6,343 bases of DNA. Origin: Tepidisphaeraceae bacterium. GTDB lineage: Bacteria > Planctomycetota > Phycisphaerae > Tepidisphaerales > Tepidisphaeraceae. Shown one piece after another: positions 1 to 5,780 of the stretch. The notes beneath the pieces are model-generated. The model was not told the DNA's origin, made no database searches, and saw only the letters and a list, made by a program, of their open reading frames with translations. Location: positions 1-6,343 of the forward strand of contig JANWHF010000111.1 of the NCBI GenBank assembly GCA_025450555.1, given 5' to 3'. Position 1 is the first letter of the stretch; every line of letters begins with the position of its first letter. The translations under genes and the position numbers were made by a program.

Positions 1-191
1 ACAGCCACGCCCCAGAACAGCGACATGACCGCGATGGAATGCGATTGATGATTTTTGCGGGAAAGAGCCGTGAAAACCGGGAAGAACGCCAGGATGCACG
101 CACCCAGCACGATCGCGAACGCCATCACAATGACAGTCAGCGAGGTGTTGGAATCTCCCGCCGCTTGGGCATAAGCCAGTACAAAGCGCAT
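1..191 (-). CDS. Unidentified membrane protein, N-terminal part
   Basis: The reverse strand from ATG at 191 stays open to the window edge and gives 63 residues; the rest of the gene lies to the left. Residues 18-42 form a strongly hydrophobic stretch (LTVIVMAFAIVLGACILAFF and onward), followed by a short polar segment SRKNHQSH and the start of a second hydrophobic stretch at about residue 52. This suggests an integral inner-membrane protein with at least two membrane segments, the first loop carrying basic residues. An in-frame TGA lies about 30 bases upstream of the ATG, so the start is well bounded, although no clear Shine-Dalgarno sequence precedes it. The gene diverges from the DUF6188-like gene. 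I do not recognise the family and assign no function. Confidence 0.6.
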   Translation of the reverse strand, partial: MRFVLAYAQAAGDSNTSLTVIVMAFAIVLGACILAFFPVFTALSRKNHQSHSIAVMSLFWGVA

Positions 192-296
192 GATCGGAAG
201 TATATCGCTCGCGAGGGCTCAGCCGGAGGATTGGCGTTAGATCGATCGATTATGGATTGCCCCGTGGTCGAAGAAGGGCAAAAATAAGCTATCAAA
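192..296. promoter_or_regulatory. Divergent intergenic region, presumed promoters
   Basis: This 105-base gap separates two divergent starts (191 on minus, 297 on plus), so promoters for both genes should lie here. I see no convincing -35/-10 pair and no strong inverted repeat. The purine-rich AAGAAGG at 271-277 is about 19 bases ahead of the plus-strand ATG, too far for a normal ribosome binding site. The region is assigned by position only. Confidence 0.3.
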
Positions 297-704
297 ATGA
301 AACCCGAGCTATCATGGTTAATCGGATTGCAGATTGCCGCCGTAGAGAAAAAAGACTTCACATGGTTCTTCCGATTTGGCGACTCAAGCATTATCGCGAC
401 AGAAGCCTTTTGGCGTTTCGTCACTGATCGCGTTATTGTCACATCTGAAGACGATGGACAAATGTTCGGACTCAAATCGCCCGTTAACGCCACAGCGGTC
501 GTCAAAGAGAGAATTGACAAAAGCCACGTGGAGCGATTCACCCTTGACGAGCGTACGGGCGATCTGTCGCTCGAATTCACAGCTGGCGGAATGCTACAGT
601 TTCTTACGAATTCAAGCGGCTACGAAGGATGGAGAATCGAGCATGGTGATCAATCCATTATTTGTCTTGGCGGAGGTGCATTAGCCATCTTCGGGCGCAC
701 ATGA
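297..704 (+). CDS. DUF6188-like small protein
   Basis: This is a 135-residue soluble protein without a signal peptide or membrane segment. It begins with a 'W..IG..I..V' strand and contains SEDDGQMFGLKSPVNA (residues 50-65). It ends with a distinctive block: FTAGGMLQF (94-102), YEGWRI (109-114) and a tail of the form IICLGGGALAIFG (121-133). That tail matches my memory of DUF6188 proteins, which end in 'YE.W.v.gp.g..ivc.pGG.lA.wg' and are about 130-140 aa. The function of that family is unknown. An in-frame TAA at 285-287 lies just before the ATG, fixing the start, but no Shine-Dalgarno is visible at normal spacing. A sampled stretch is about 50% GC against roughly 60% in the phosphorylase, which hints at a different origin. 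The gene is monocistronic and convergent with the phosphorylase. Confidence 0.72.
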   Translation: MKPELSWLIGLQIAAVEKKDFTWFFRFGDSSIIATEAFWRFVTDRVIVTSEDDGQMFGLKSPVNATAVVKERIDKSHVERFTLDERTGDLSLEFTAGGMLQFLTNSSGYEGWRIEHGDQSIICLGGGALAIFGRT

Positions 705-721
705 AATCGGGGGCATAGTCT

Positions 722-739
722 CGCCCATAAACTCGGGCG
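722..739 (+). terminator. Possible weak terminator hairpin after the DUF6188-like gene
   Basis: A 5-bp GC stem (CGCCC at 722-726 with GGGCG at 735-739) encloses an 8-base loop and is followed by GCTTTCGC. It sits 18 bases after the stop codon of the DUF6188-like gene. The T-run is only three bases, so termination here is uncertain. Confidence 0.25.
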
Positions 740-749
740 GCTTTCGCAG

Positions 750-776
750 GAATTAAACAACCACCGGCTTAGGCCG
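750..776 (-). terminator. Possible weak terminator after the phosphorylase gene
   Basis: On the minus strand, just past the phosphorylase stop, CGGC-CTAA-GCCG (765-776) can fold into a 4-bp hairpin followed by GTGGTTGTTTAATT. The stem is short and the T-rich tract is interrupted. Its place between converging genes fits a terminator, but the call is weak. Confidence 0.28.
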
Positions 777-779
777 AGT

Positions 780-3395
780 TCAATTCCAGATGATCAGCCC
801 CGGCTCAAAAGGCGTCGCCAGATCGACCGTCCCTGGCAGCACGCGAATGGCGAAGCCATGGCGGCCGCTGCTCCGGCAATCGATCTTGCCGACAAACAGA
901 TGCCGATCGGGAGCCAGTCCCTTGGAATGCTGCATCGCCAGCGCCTGCGGCTCCTCGATCTCGCCGCGGGCGTTTACCGGACCGGCATAAAGCTGAACCG
1001 TCACGTCCTTGGGATCGAGGCCCGGCAGATCGACCAGCGCCTCAACCTGCATCGCCTGGCCCACCTTGAAGTGGCCATTGCCGCTGGTGTGCACGCCGAC
1101 GATACGGATGCCGCCCCAGCGATCGCGAAGCTGGATTTTGGAATGGGCCAGCTCGATCGCGCGTTTCATTCCGTCAGCCGACAGCACTTCGCCCCGGTTG
1201 AACGCCGACAGGTAAAACTTCTCGGCATAGTCGCGCACCATGCGATTGGTATTGAACACCGGCGCGAGCTTCCGCATGCAATTCTTCATCCGCGCGATCC
1301 ATTCGTGCGGGATGTTGTCCACGCTCCGCTGATAGAACAGCGGGATGATCTGCTTCTCGAGGATGTCGTAAAGCGCCTGGCTCTCGACCGCGTCCTGATA
1401 ATTGGAATCGCTGTAGGTTTCGCCACGGCCAATGGCCCAACCCAAATCCGGTGCATAGCCTTCGACCCACCAGCCATCCAGAATCGAGCAATTCAGCACG
1501 CCATTGCAGGCGGCCTTCATGCCGCTGGTCCCTGAAGCTTCGTAAGGCCGGCGGGGCGTATTGAGCCACACGTCCACGCCCTGCACGAGATATCGCGCAA
1601 CGTTCATGTCATAGTTTTCGAGGAACACGATCTTTCTGCGAATCATCGGATCGCGGGCAAAATGGATGATCTGCTTGATCAGGTCTTTGCCCTCGTTGTC
1701 CGCCGGATGCGCCTTGCCGGCAAAGAGGAACTGAACAGGCTTCTTCGACTCCTCCAAAATGCGCTTCAGTCGATCCATGTCGCGCAGCAGCAAATTACCG
1801 CGCTTATAGGTGGCAAAACGCCGGGCAAAGCCGATCGTCAGCGCTTCAGGATCGAGCACCTGGTCGGCGGTATTCAGTTCGTCATACGGCGCTCCGCGGC
1901 GCAGAAGCTGATCGCGCAGCGATTGCCGCGCCCATCCGACGAGCCGGGCCCGGCTGCGCTCGTGGGCGCGCCAAAGCTCTTCATCGGGAATCTGATTGAC
2001 GCCTTCCCAGACGCTTTGGTCGGAAGGACTGCTGATCCATTCGTCGCTGAGATAGCGATCGAGCGTGAAGGCAATTTCCTGCCCCAGCCAGGTGCGGACG
2101 TGAATGCCATTGGTGATGTGCTTGATCGGCACTTCATCGGCGGGCACCTGCGGCCAGACGTTATGCCACATTTTGCGCGACACATCGCCGTGCAGCGCCG
2201 ACACTCCATTGACGTTGTCCGCCAGGCGGATGGCCAAAAGAGCCATCGAAAATCCCTGCTTTTTATTGCTGACGTCTTCGCGACCGAGAGCGAGAAATCC
2301 TTCATCATCCAGCCGAAGCTGAGGGATCATTGAGCGGAAAAACCGCAGCATCGTTTCCGGCGAAAAAGTATCGATCCCCGCCGGCACCGGCGTGTGCGTC
2401 GTGAAGACGTTGGTTGCCATCACCTGCTGGCGGGCCTCATCGAAGTTCAAATGGGTCGTCTCGAGAAGCGTTCGGATGCGCTCGAGGGCGAGGAAAGCAG
2501 AATGCCCCTCGTTCATATGGAAGACGGTGGGGCTGATGTTCAGAGCAGCAAGCGCTCTTACACCGCCGATGCCCAGGACGATTTCCTGCTTGATGCGCAG
2601 GTCGGTGCCGCTGCCATACAGCTTGCTGGTGATGTCGCGATCGGCAGGGGCGTTTTCCTGGAGATTGGTGTCGAGCAAATAGAGCGGAACGCGCCCGACA
2701 TTCGCCCGCCAGAGTTTGCAGAAGACCGCGTTGTCCGGCAAGTCCACGCGAATGTGGACTGGCGAGCCATCGTTGTAACGCATCGGCTCGATGGGCAGAT
2801 TGTAAAAATCGAGTTCGGGATAAGCTTCCTGCTGCCAGCCGTCGCCCGAAAGATATTGCTGAAAATAGCCGTTGCGATAGAGGAGCCCGACGCTGACGAG
2901 CGGCAATCCAAGTTCGCTCGCGCTTTTGAGATGATCGCCCGCCAGGATGCCCAGGCCCCCGGAGTAAATCGGCAGCGATTCATGCAGCCCAAACTCGGCC
3001 GAGAAATAGGCCACCAGCATCTTCGATTTTTCGGGATACTTCTCATTGAACCATCCCGGCTGGTTCAGATGTTCTTTGAACGATGTCGATACGCGATTCA
3101 GATGCGCGCGAAACGCGTCATCCTTCGCCGCCTGCTGAAGCTTGGACTGGGCGATGCTGCCCAGCATTTTGACGGGATTGTGATAGACGTCTTCCCACAG
3201 CTTTCGATCGAGCCGGCGAAACAGCTCGACGGCATCCGGATTCCAAACCCACCACAGATTGCGGGCCAGGTCCAGTAATGGCTCCAGCTCGCCGGGCAGG
3301 TCCGGAAACACCTGAAACGTGCGAATCGTCGGAAGAACGCCATCAGCCATGAACACATCCTGTCCCACAAGGGACCTTATTTCGAGAGTTCCCAT
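780..3395 (-). CDS. glgP: Alpha-glucan (glycogen) phosphorylase, GT35
   Basis: The enzyme cleaves alpha-1,4-glucan with phosphate, releasing glucose-1-phosphate, in the cytoplasm. It has 871 codons, near the usual ~850 of the bacterial alpha-glucan phosphorylase subgroup. A DUF3417-type N-terminal region covers about residues 22-125 (LEPLLDLARNLWWVWNPDA). The catalytic core then shows YFSAEFGLHESLPIYSGGLG (130-149) followed by LAGDHLKSAS, TTHTPVPAG (332-340), HITNGIHVRTW (426-436), GFARRFATYKR (522-532), FAGKAHPAD (558-566), and the PLP-site motif YEASGTSGMKAA (618-629), with K627 the expected pyridoxal-phosphate lysine. Residues ~762-871 form a beta-rich C-terminal extension seen in this subgroup. 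The ATG at 3395 has GAAGAG only 2 bases upstream. Met16 (ATG at 3350) has AGGA at 7 bases and starts nearer the conserved 'IRTFQVFPDLP', so it may be the true start (856 aa). There is no frameshift or missing motif. The gene follows the small secreted-protein gene by 92 bases on the same strand; co-transcription is possible but unproven. Confidence 0.96.
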   Translation of the reverse strand: MGTLEIRSLVGQDVFMADGVLPTIRTFQVFPDLPGELEPLLDLARNLWWVWNPDAVELFRRLDRKLWEDVYHNPVKMLGSIAQSKLQQAAKDDAFRAHLNRVSTSFKEHLNQPGWFNEKYPEKSKMLVAYFSAEFGLHESLPIYSGGLGILAGDHLKSASELGLPLVSVGLLYRNGYFQQYLSGDGWQQEAYPELDFYNLPIEPMRYNDGSPVHIRVDLPDNAVFCKLWRANVGRVPLYLLDTNLQENAPADRDITSKLYGSGTDLRIKQEIVLGIGGVRALAALNISPTVFHMNEGHSAFLALERIRTLLETTHLNFDEARQQVMATNVFTTHTPVPAGIDTFSPETMLRFFRSMIPQLRLDDEGFLALGREDVSNKKQGFSMALLAIRLADNVNGVSALHGDVSRKMWHNVWPQVPADEVPIKHITNGIHVRTWLGQEIAFTLDRYLSDEWISSPSDQSVWEGVNQIPDEELWRAHERSRARLVGWARQSLRDQLLRRGAPYDELNTADQVLDPEALTIGFARRFATYKRGNLLLRDMDRLKRILEESKKPVQFLFAGKAHPADNEGKDLIKQIIHFARDPMIRRKIVFLENYDMNVARYLVQGVDVWLNTPRRPYEASGTSGMKAACNGVLNCSILDGWWVEGYAPDLGWAIGRGETYSDSNYQDAVESQALYDILEKQIIPLFYQRSVDNIPHEWIARMKNCMRKLAPVFNTNRMVRDYAEKFYLSAFNRGEVLSADGMKRAIELAHSKIQLRDRWGGIRIVGVHTSGNGHFKVGQAMQVEALVDLPGLDPKDVTVQLYAGPVNARGEIEEPQALAMQHSKGLAPDRHLFVGKIDCRSSGRHGFAIRVLPGTVDLATPFEPGLIIWN
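3362..3375 (-). promoter_or_regulatory. Hairpin beside the alternative glgP start
   Basis: On the minus strand GTCCC-TTGT-GGGAC forms a perfect 5-bp stem with a 4-base loop. It ends just before AGGA, the ribosome binding site for the internal ATG at 3350. If translation starts at 3350 it lies in the 5' untranslated leader; if it starts at 3395 it is coding sequence. A role in translation is speculative. Confidence 0.3.
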
Positions 3396-3487
3396 TACTC
3401 TTCGGCTATTTTGCCTAAACGGTAAAGCCCCTCAAGCCCACCAGTCATGACAAAATGTCGGCAGCGATCGGGATCTCTCGAGAATGG

Positions 3488-3976
3488 TCAGGTCCTCAGG
3501 TCAGGTGCCGGACGAAATTCCGGCAATGTGATCTCCAAATTCGCCAGCTTGGTCGCGGCCAAATTGATCCGGATGGTGACCACATCTGGTGTGACGTGCG
3601 AATACAGGACCCACCAGCTCCCCGCCGACAGTGCACTGCCGGTTTCCTTTGACAGGTCATGCGAGAAGGTGAGGTGCACGCGAATGCCGTGGACGGCAGT
3701 CATCCGTGCGATGAAGTTGTTGAGCGAAGCGACGTCACCATCGTAAACCAGCGTCGTCTCGAACTTCGGCTCCCAGTAACTGGTCAAGCCATTGAGATAA
3801 TGAAACTGCTTGTCGGTCAAAACGGCATCAATCGCCTTGGCGGTCTTCTTGTCGAAGTTCTTCGGATAATCGATCCCCGGCGAGTTGCGCTCGACGCTTA
3901 ATGCATACACACTTGCGACGCCCAGCAGCAGAACCAGCAGGCCAACCGAAGATGCGCAAACGATCCTGTTTTTCAT
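3488..3976 (-). CDS. Small secreted protein of unknown function
   Basis: This encodes 162 residues. The start at 3976 is chosen because AAGGAG lies 6 bases upstream and the protein then opens with a classic Sec signal peptide: MKNR, a hydrophobic core (about residues 8-22) and a VYA-LS cleavage site after residue 25. There is no lipobox cysteine, so a soluble periplasmic or exported protein is expected. The mature part has GDVASLNNFIARM (80-92), a central IRVHLTFSHDLS strand (98-109), a SWWVLYSHV strand (120-128) and an alternating VTIRINLAATKLANLEITLP segment (133-152) that looks like beta-strands. A helical stretch at about 44-64 precedes them. The pattern resembles small secreted planctomycete proteins I recall, but I cannot name a family. 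The frame is open upstream to 4180, but that extension has no signal peptide and runs through palindromic repeats. Confidence 0.8.
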   Translation of the reverse strand: MKNRIVCASSVGLLVLLLGVASVYALSVERNSPGIDYPKNFDKKTAKAIDAVLTDKQFHYLNGLTSYWEPKFETTLVYDGDVASLNNFIARMTAVHGIRVHLTFSHDLSKETGSALSAGSWWVLYSHVTPDVVTIRINLAATKLANLEITLPEFRPAPDLRT

Positions 3977-3982
3977 ATCGAT

Positions 3983-3988
3983 CTCCTT
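3983..3988 (-). promoter_or_regulatory. Ribosome binding site of the small secreted-protein gene
   Basis: AAGGAG on the minus strand, six bases before the ATG at 3976. It is the strongest Shine-Dalgarno in the window and decides the start of this gene over the in-frame ATG codons further upstream. Confidence 0.8.
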
Positions 3989-4071
3989 GGCGTTTTCAGA
4001 CGCACATCGTCGGGCAAAGTTTCCACAAAACGCCGGTGCATGACATGATCGGCGGGAGGCCTTCATCTCCC

Positions 4072-4091
4072 TCTCCCGGTACGCCGGGGGA
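4072..4091. repeat. GC-rich hairpin abutting the REP-like units
   Basis: TCTCCCGG (4072-4079), loop TACG (4080-4083) and CCGGGGGA (4084-4091) pair over 8 positions, including one G-T wobble. It lies in a CCCTCTCCCGG context. I recall a palindrome of the form CCCTCTCCCGG-TAC-CCGGGAGAGGG as common in planctomycete genomes. If that is right, the right arm here breaks off after CCGGG, close to where the REP-like unit begins. Confidence 0.5.
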
Positions 4092-4118
4092 TTCGTAGCA
4101 CAGGCTTCCAAGCCTGTG
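4092..4118 (+). repeat. REP-like palindromic unit 1
   Basis: A GTAG tetranucleotide (4095-4098) is followed directly by CACAGGCTT (4099-4107), CC and AAGCCTGTG (4110-4118), a 9-bp perfect hairpin. GTAG at the 5' foot of a hairpin is the hallmark of REP sequences recognised by RAYT transposases in enterobacteria and pseudomonads. The unit is paired with an inverted copy 10 bases away, giving a BIME-like arrangement. A RAYT gene lies at 5781 in the same window. Confidence 0.75.
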
Positions 4119-4128
4119 GTTTTGAATT

Positions 4129-4154
4129 CACAGCCTGGAAGGCTGTGCCACGAA
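4129..4154 (-). repeat. REP-like palindromic unit 2 (inverted copy)
   Basis: Read on the minus strand, TTCGTGGCACAGCC begins a unit like unit 1, which begins TTCGTAGCACAGG. The stem pairs CACAGCCT (4129-4136) with AGGCTGTG (4140-4147), 8 bp with a GGA gap. The foot is GTGG in place of GTAG. Compared with unit 1, the sixth stem position changes from G to C and its partner changes from C to G, so pairing is kept. Such a compensated change suggests that structure, not sequence alone, is conserved. Confidence 0.75.
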
Positions 4155-4276
4155 GTTGCATATGCGATTGCCCTGTCCACAAAACCCCTTCGATCACGGT
4201 ATCACTGGCATAGGCAAATTCACGGCAGTAGGATGCGCGACATAGCGGAATCCTTTGAACACACGACGGCTTCCAT

Positions 4277-4280
4277 GGAG
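4277..4280 (+). promoter_or_regulatory. Ribosome binding site of the oxidoreductase gene
   Basis: GGAG lies six bases before ATG at 4287. It fixes that start over the in-frame ATG at 4275, which contributes to this same GGAG and has no Shine-Dalgarno of its own. Confidence 0.7.
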
Positions 4281-4286
4281 AACCAT

Positions 4287-5630
4287 ATGAATCGCAGGGA
4301 GTTTCTCGCGGCGGCGGCGGGGGGATTGGCGGCGTCGGCGCTGGGCGGCTATGTCGCAGGGGCACAAGACCATAAGCCGCTGCGCGTCGGCCTGATCGGG
4401 TGCGGCTGGTATGGGAAGTCGGACCTGTTCCGCCTCGTCCAGGTCGCGCCGGTCGAGATCGTCTCGCTCTGCGATGTCGATAAGAAAATGGTCGAGGATT
4501 GCGCCGATATGGCAGCGTCGCGACAGGCTTCAAAGAAGCGCCCGCGCGTTTATCACGACTATCGCGAGATGCTCAAGGAAAAAGACCTCGACATGGTCGA
4601 AATCGCGACGCCCGATCACTGGCATGCCCTCGCCATGATCGCGGCAGCCGAAGCCGGTTGCGACATGTACGTGCAGAAGCCGATCAGCGTGGACATCGAT
4701 GAGGGCAAGGCGATGCTCGCCGCCGCCCGGAAGCATGGCCGGGTCGTGCAGGTGGGCACCCAGCGCCGCAGCACGCCTCACCTGGTCGAAGCGCGAAAAA
4801 TTATTCAGGACGGCAGCCTTGGAAAGATCGCCTTCGTCGAAATCTACTGCTATTACCACATGCGCGCGACGGGTCATCCCCCTGATACGGCGCCGCCGCC
4901 CAATCTCGATTACGAATTCTGGACCGGCCCCGCGCCCATGCGCCCGTTCAACCGCATCAAGCATCCGCGCGGCTGGCGCGCCTTTATGGAATACGGCAAC
5001 GGAATCATCGGTGACATGGCCATCCATATGTACGACATGACCCGCTGGATGATGGACCTGGGCTGGCCGGCCAGCGTCTCCTCCAACGGCGGCATCTACG
5101 TGGATAAAGAGAGCATCGCCAACATTTCCGACACCCAATCCGCCACCTTCAACCACGGCGATCTTCAGATCGTCTGGACCCATCGCACCTGGGGCGATGC
5201 GCCCGACAAGCGATTCCCATGGGGCGCAACATTTTATGGCGACAAGGGCACGCTCGAAGCCAGCGTCATGGGCTACACCTTCAAGCCCAACCGCGGCAAA
5301 GAAATCCACAAGGACGTCACCTACGAACTCGACAAATATCCTGAAGACCGAACCGAAAAAGATCTGGAAAAGAATGTCGCCCCGGCCATCCGCCATCACA
5401 TGCAGAATCTGCTCGAAAACATCGCCAGCCGAGGGAAACCGGTGGCAGATATCGAGCAGGGATACATGTCCACCTCAAGCTGCATCCTGGCCAACATGTC
5501 CATGGCCCTGGGCCGCGAACTTCGCTGGGACCCCCAAAAGCAGGAAGTGATCGGCGACGAAGAAGCCAACAAACTCATGCGACGGGCGTATCGCGAGCCG
5601 TGGGTTCATCCTGCTGCTGAAAGGGTTTAA
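4287..5630 (+). CDS. Tat-exported Gfo/Idh/MocA family oxidoreductase
   Basis: This encodes 447 residues, the usual size for signal-bearing members of the family. The N terminus MNRREFLAAAAGG is a twin-arginine signal (RREFL at 3-7), with a hydrophobic segment and a probable cleavage near A24-A26, so the folded, cofactor-loaded enzyme should be exported. A Rossmann NAD(P) domain follows: VGLIGCGWYG (34-43, GxGxxG), LCDVD (61-65) and IATPDHWHA (106-114), then the family's KP motif in YVQKPIS (128-134). The alpha/beta substrate domain includes VGTQRR (156-161), a GIIGDMAIHMYD block (239-250, with D243 and H247 as the likely catalytic D-xxx-H pair), and a C-terminal YREPWVHP (435-442). The family oxidises or isomerises sugars, inositols and sugar acids, and some members (GH109) act as NAD-dependent glycosidases. 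The substrate here cannot be read from sequence. The gene stands alone, with palindromes upstream and a terminator downstream. Confidence 0.93.
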   Translation: MNRREFLAAAAGGLAASALGGYVAGAQDHKPLRVGLIGCGWYGKSDLFRLVQVAPVEIVSLCDVDKKMVEDCADMAASRQASKKRPRVYHDYREMLKEKDLDMVEIATPDHWHALAMIAAAEAGCDMYVQKPISVDIDEGKAMLAAARKHGRVVQVGTQRRSTPHLVEARKIIQDGSLGKIAFVEIYCYYHMRATGHPPDTAPPPNLDYEFWTGPAPMRPFNRIKHPRGWRAFMEYGNGIIGDMAIHMYDMTRWMMDLGWPASVSSNGGIYVDKESIANISDTQSATFNHGDLQIVWTHRTWGDAPDKRFPWGATFYGDKGTLEASVMGYTFKPNRGKEIHKDVTYELDKYPEDRTEKDLEKNVAPAIRHHMQNLLENIASRGKPVADIEQGYMSTSSCILANMSMALGRELRWDPQKQEVIGDEEANKLMRRAYREPWVHPAAERV

Positions 5631-5672
5631 ACGGTCGGTCGTCCGCGGTTTGTGTTCCAAAAACTGAATCGT

Positions 5673-5696
5673 CGATGCTTCAGCATCGTCCTTTTT
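5673..5696 (+). terminator. Intrinsic terminator after the oxidoreductase gene
   Basis: CGATGC (5673-5678), loop TTCA and GCATCG (5683-5688) form a 6-bp perfect stem, followed by TCC and five T (5692-5696). It starts 42 bases after the stop codon. An A5 run at 5659-5663 on the other side could let it work in reverse too. Confidence 0.65.
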
Positions 5697-5704
5697 CATT
5701 TAGC

Positions 5705-5721
5705 CGCCCCTTTGTGGGGCG
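5705..5721. repeat. GC-rich hairpin upstream of the RAYT gene
   Basis: CGCCCC (5705-5710), loop TTTGT and GGGGCG (5716-5721) make a 6-bp all-GC stem. No T-run follows, so it is not a standard terminator. It lies 60 bases before the RAYT start, where RAYT genes often carry flanking REP-type palindromes. Its stem sequence does not match the REP units at 4092-4154 and no GTAG foot is seen, so membership in a REP family is unproven. Confidence 0.4.
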
Positions 5722-5780
5722 CGTCTAATGGCGCGGAAGCAAAACGCCTGTTCGGACTGGAGCGACTACTATCCTAACCC

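Larger units (their letters stand above)
3977..4286. other. 310-base divergent intergenic region with a palindrome cluster
   Basis: The region separates the secreted-protein gene (minus) from the oxidoreductase gene (plus). It contains both ribosome binding sites, a hairpin at 4072-4091 and two REP-like units at 4092-4154. Promoters for both genes must lie here or further out, but I found no convincing -35/-10 pair. The stretch 4155-4270 shows no repeat or gene that I can recognise. Confidence 0.6.

Noticed and set aside
239..251. Short tandem GATCGATCGAT run in the divergent gap.
   Set aside because: It is too short and too common in a genome rich in GATC/CGATCG to be called a repeat or operator.
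137..580. A 147-codon minus-strand frame overlapping the DUF6188-like gene and the divergent gap.
   Set aside because: Its composition is rich in Ser and Arg with no domain pattern, and it conflicts with both the DUF6188-like gene and the membrane-protein start at 191.
858..3278. Long plus-strand open frames antisense to the phosphorylase (for example 858-1535, 1662-2333, 2394-3278).
   Set aside because: They mirror the codon bias of a high-GC gene, show no recognisable domains, and the opposite strand has complete GT35 motifs along its length.
4072..4154. A CRISPR array or a rho-independent terminator as the explanation of the palindromes.
   Set aside because: There are only two REP units, in inverted orientation, with a 10-base spacer and no T-run, and they lie between divergent starts where a terminator is not expected.
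3977..4180. Extension of the secreted-protein frame to an ATG at 4180 on the minus strand.
   Set aside because: The added 68 residues are low-quality, cross both palindrome clusters and would place the signal peptide in the middle of the protein. AAGGAG supports the start at 3976.
4116..4286. Extension of the oxidoreductase frame upstream to an ATG at 4116.
   Set aside because: It would translate through the REP-like palindromes and bury the Tat signal internally. ATG 4287 has GGAG at 6 bases and begins exactly at the twin-arginine leader.
4530..5399. A 289-codon minus-strand frame inside the oxidoreductase gene.
   Set aside because: It is antisense to well-conserved Rossmann and D-xxx-H motifs and is best read as a shadow.
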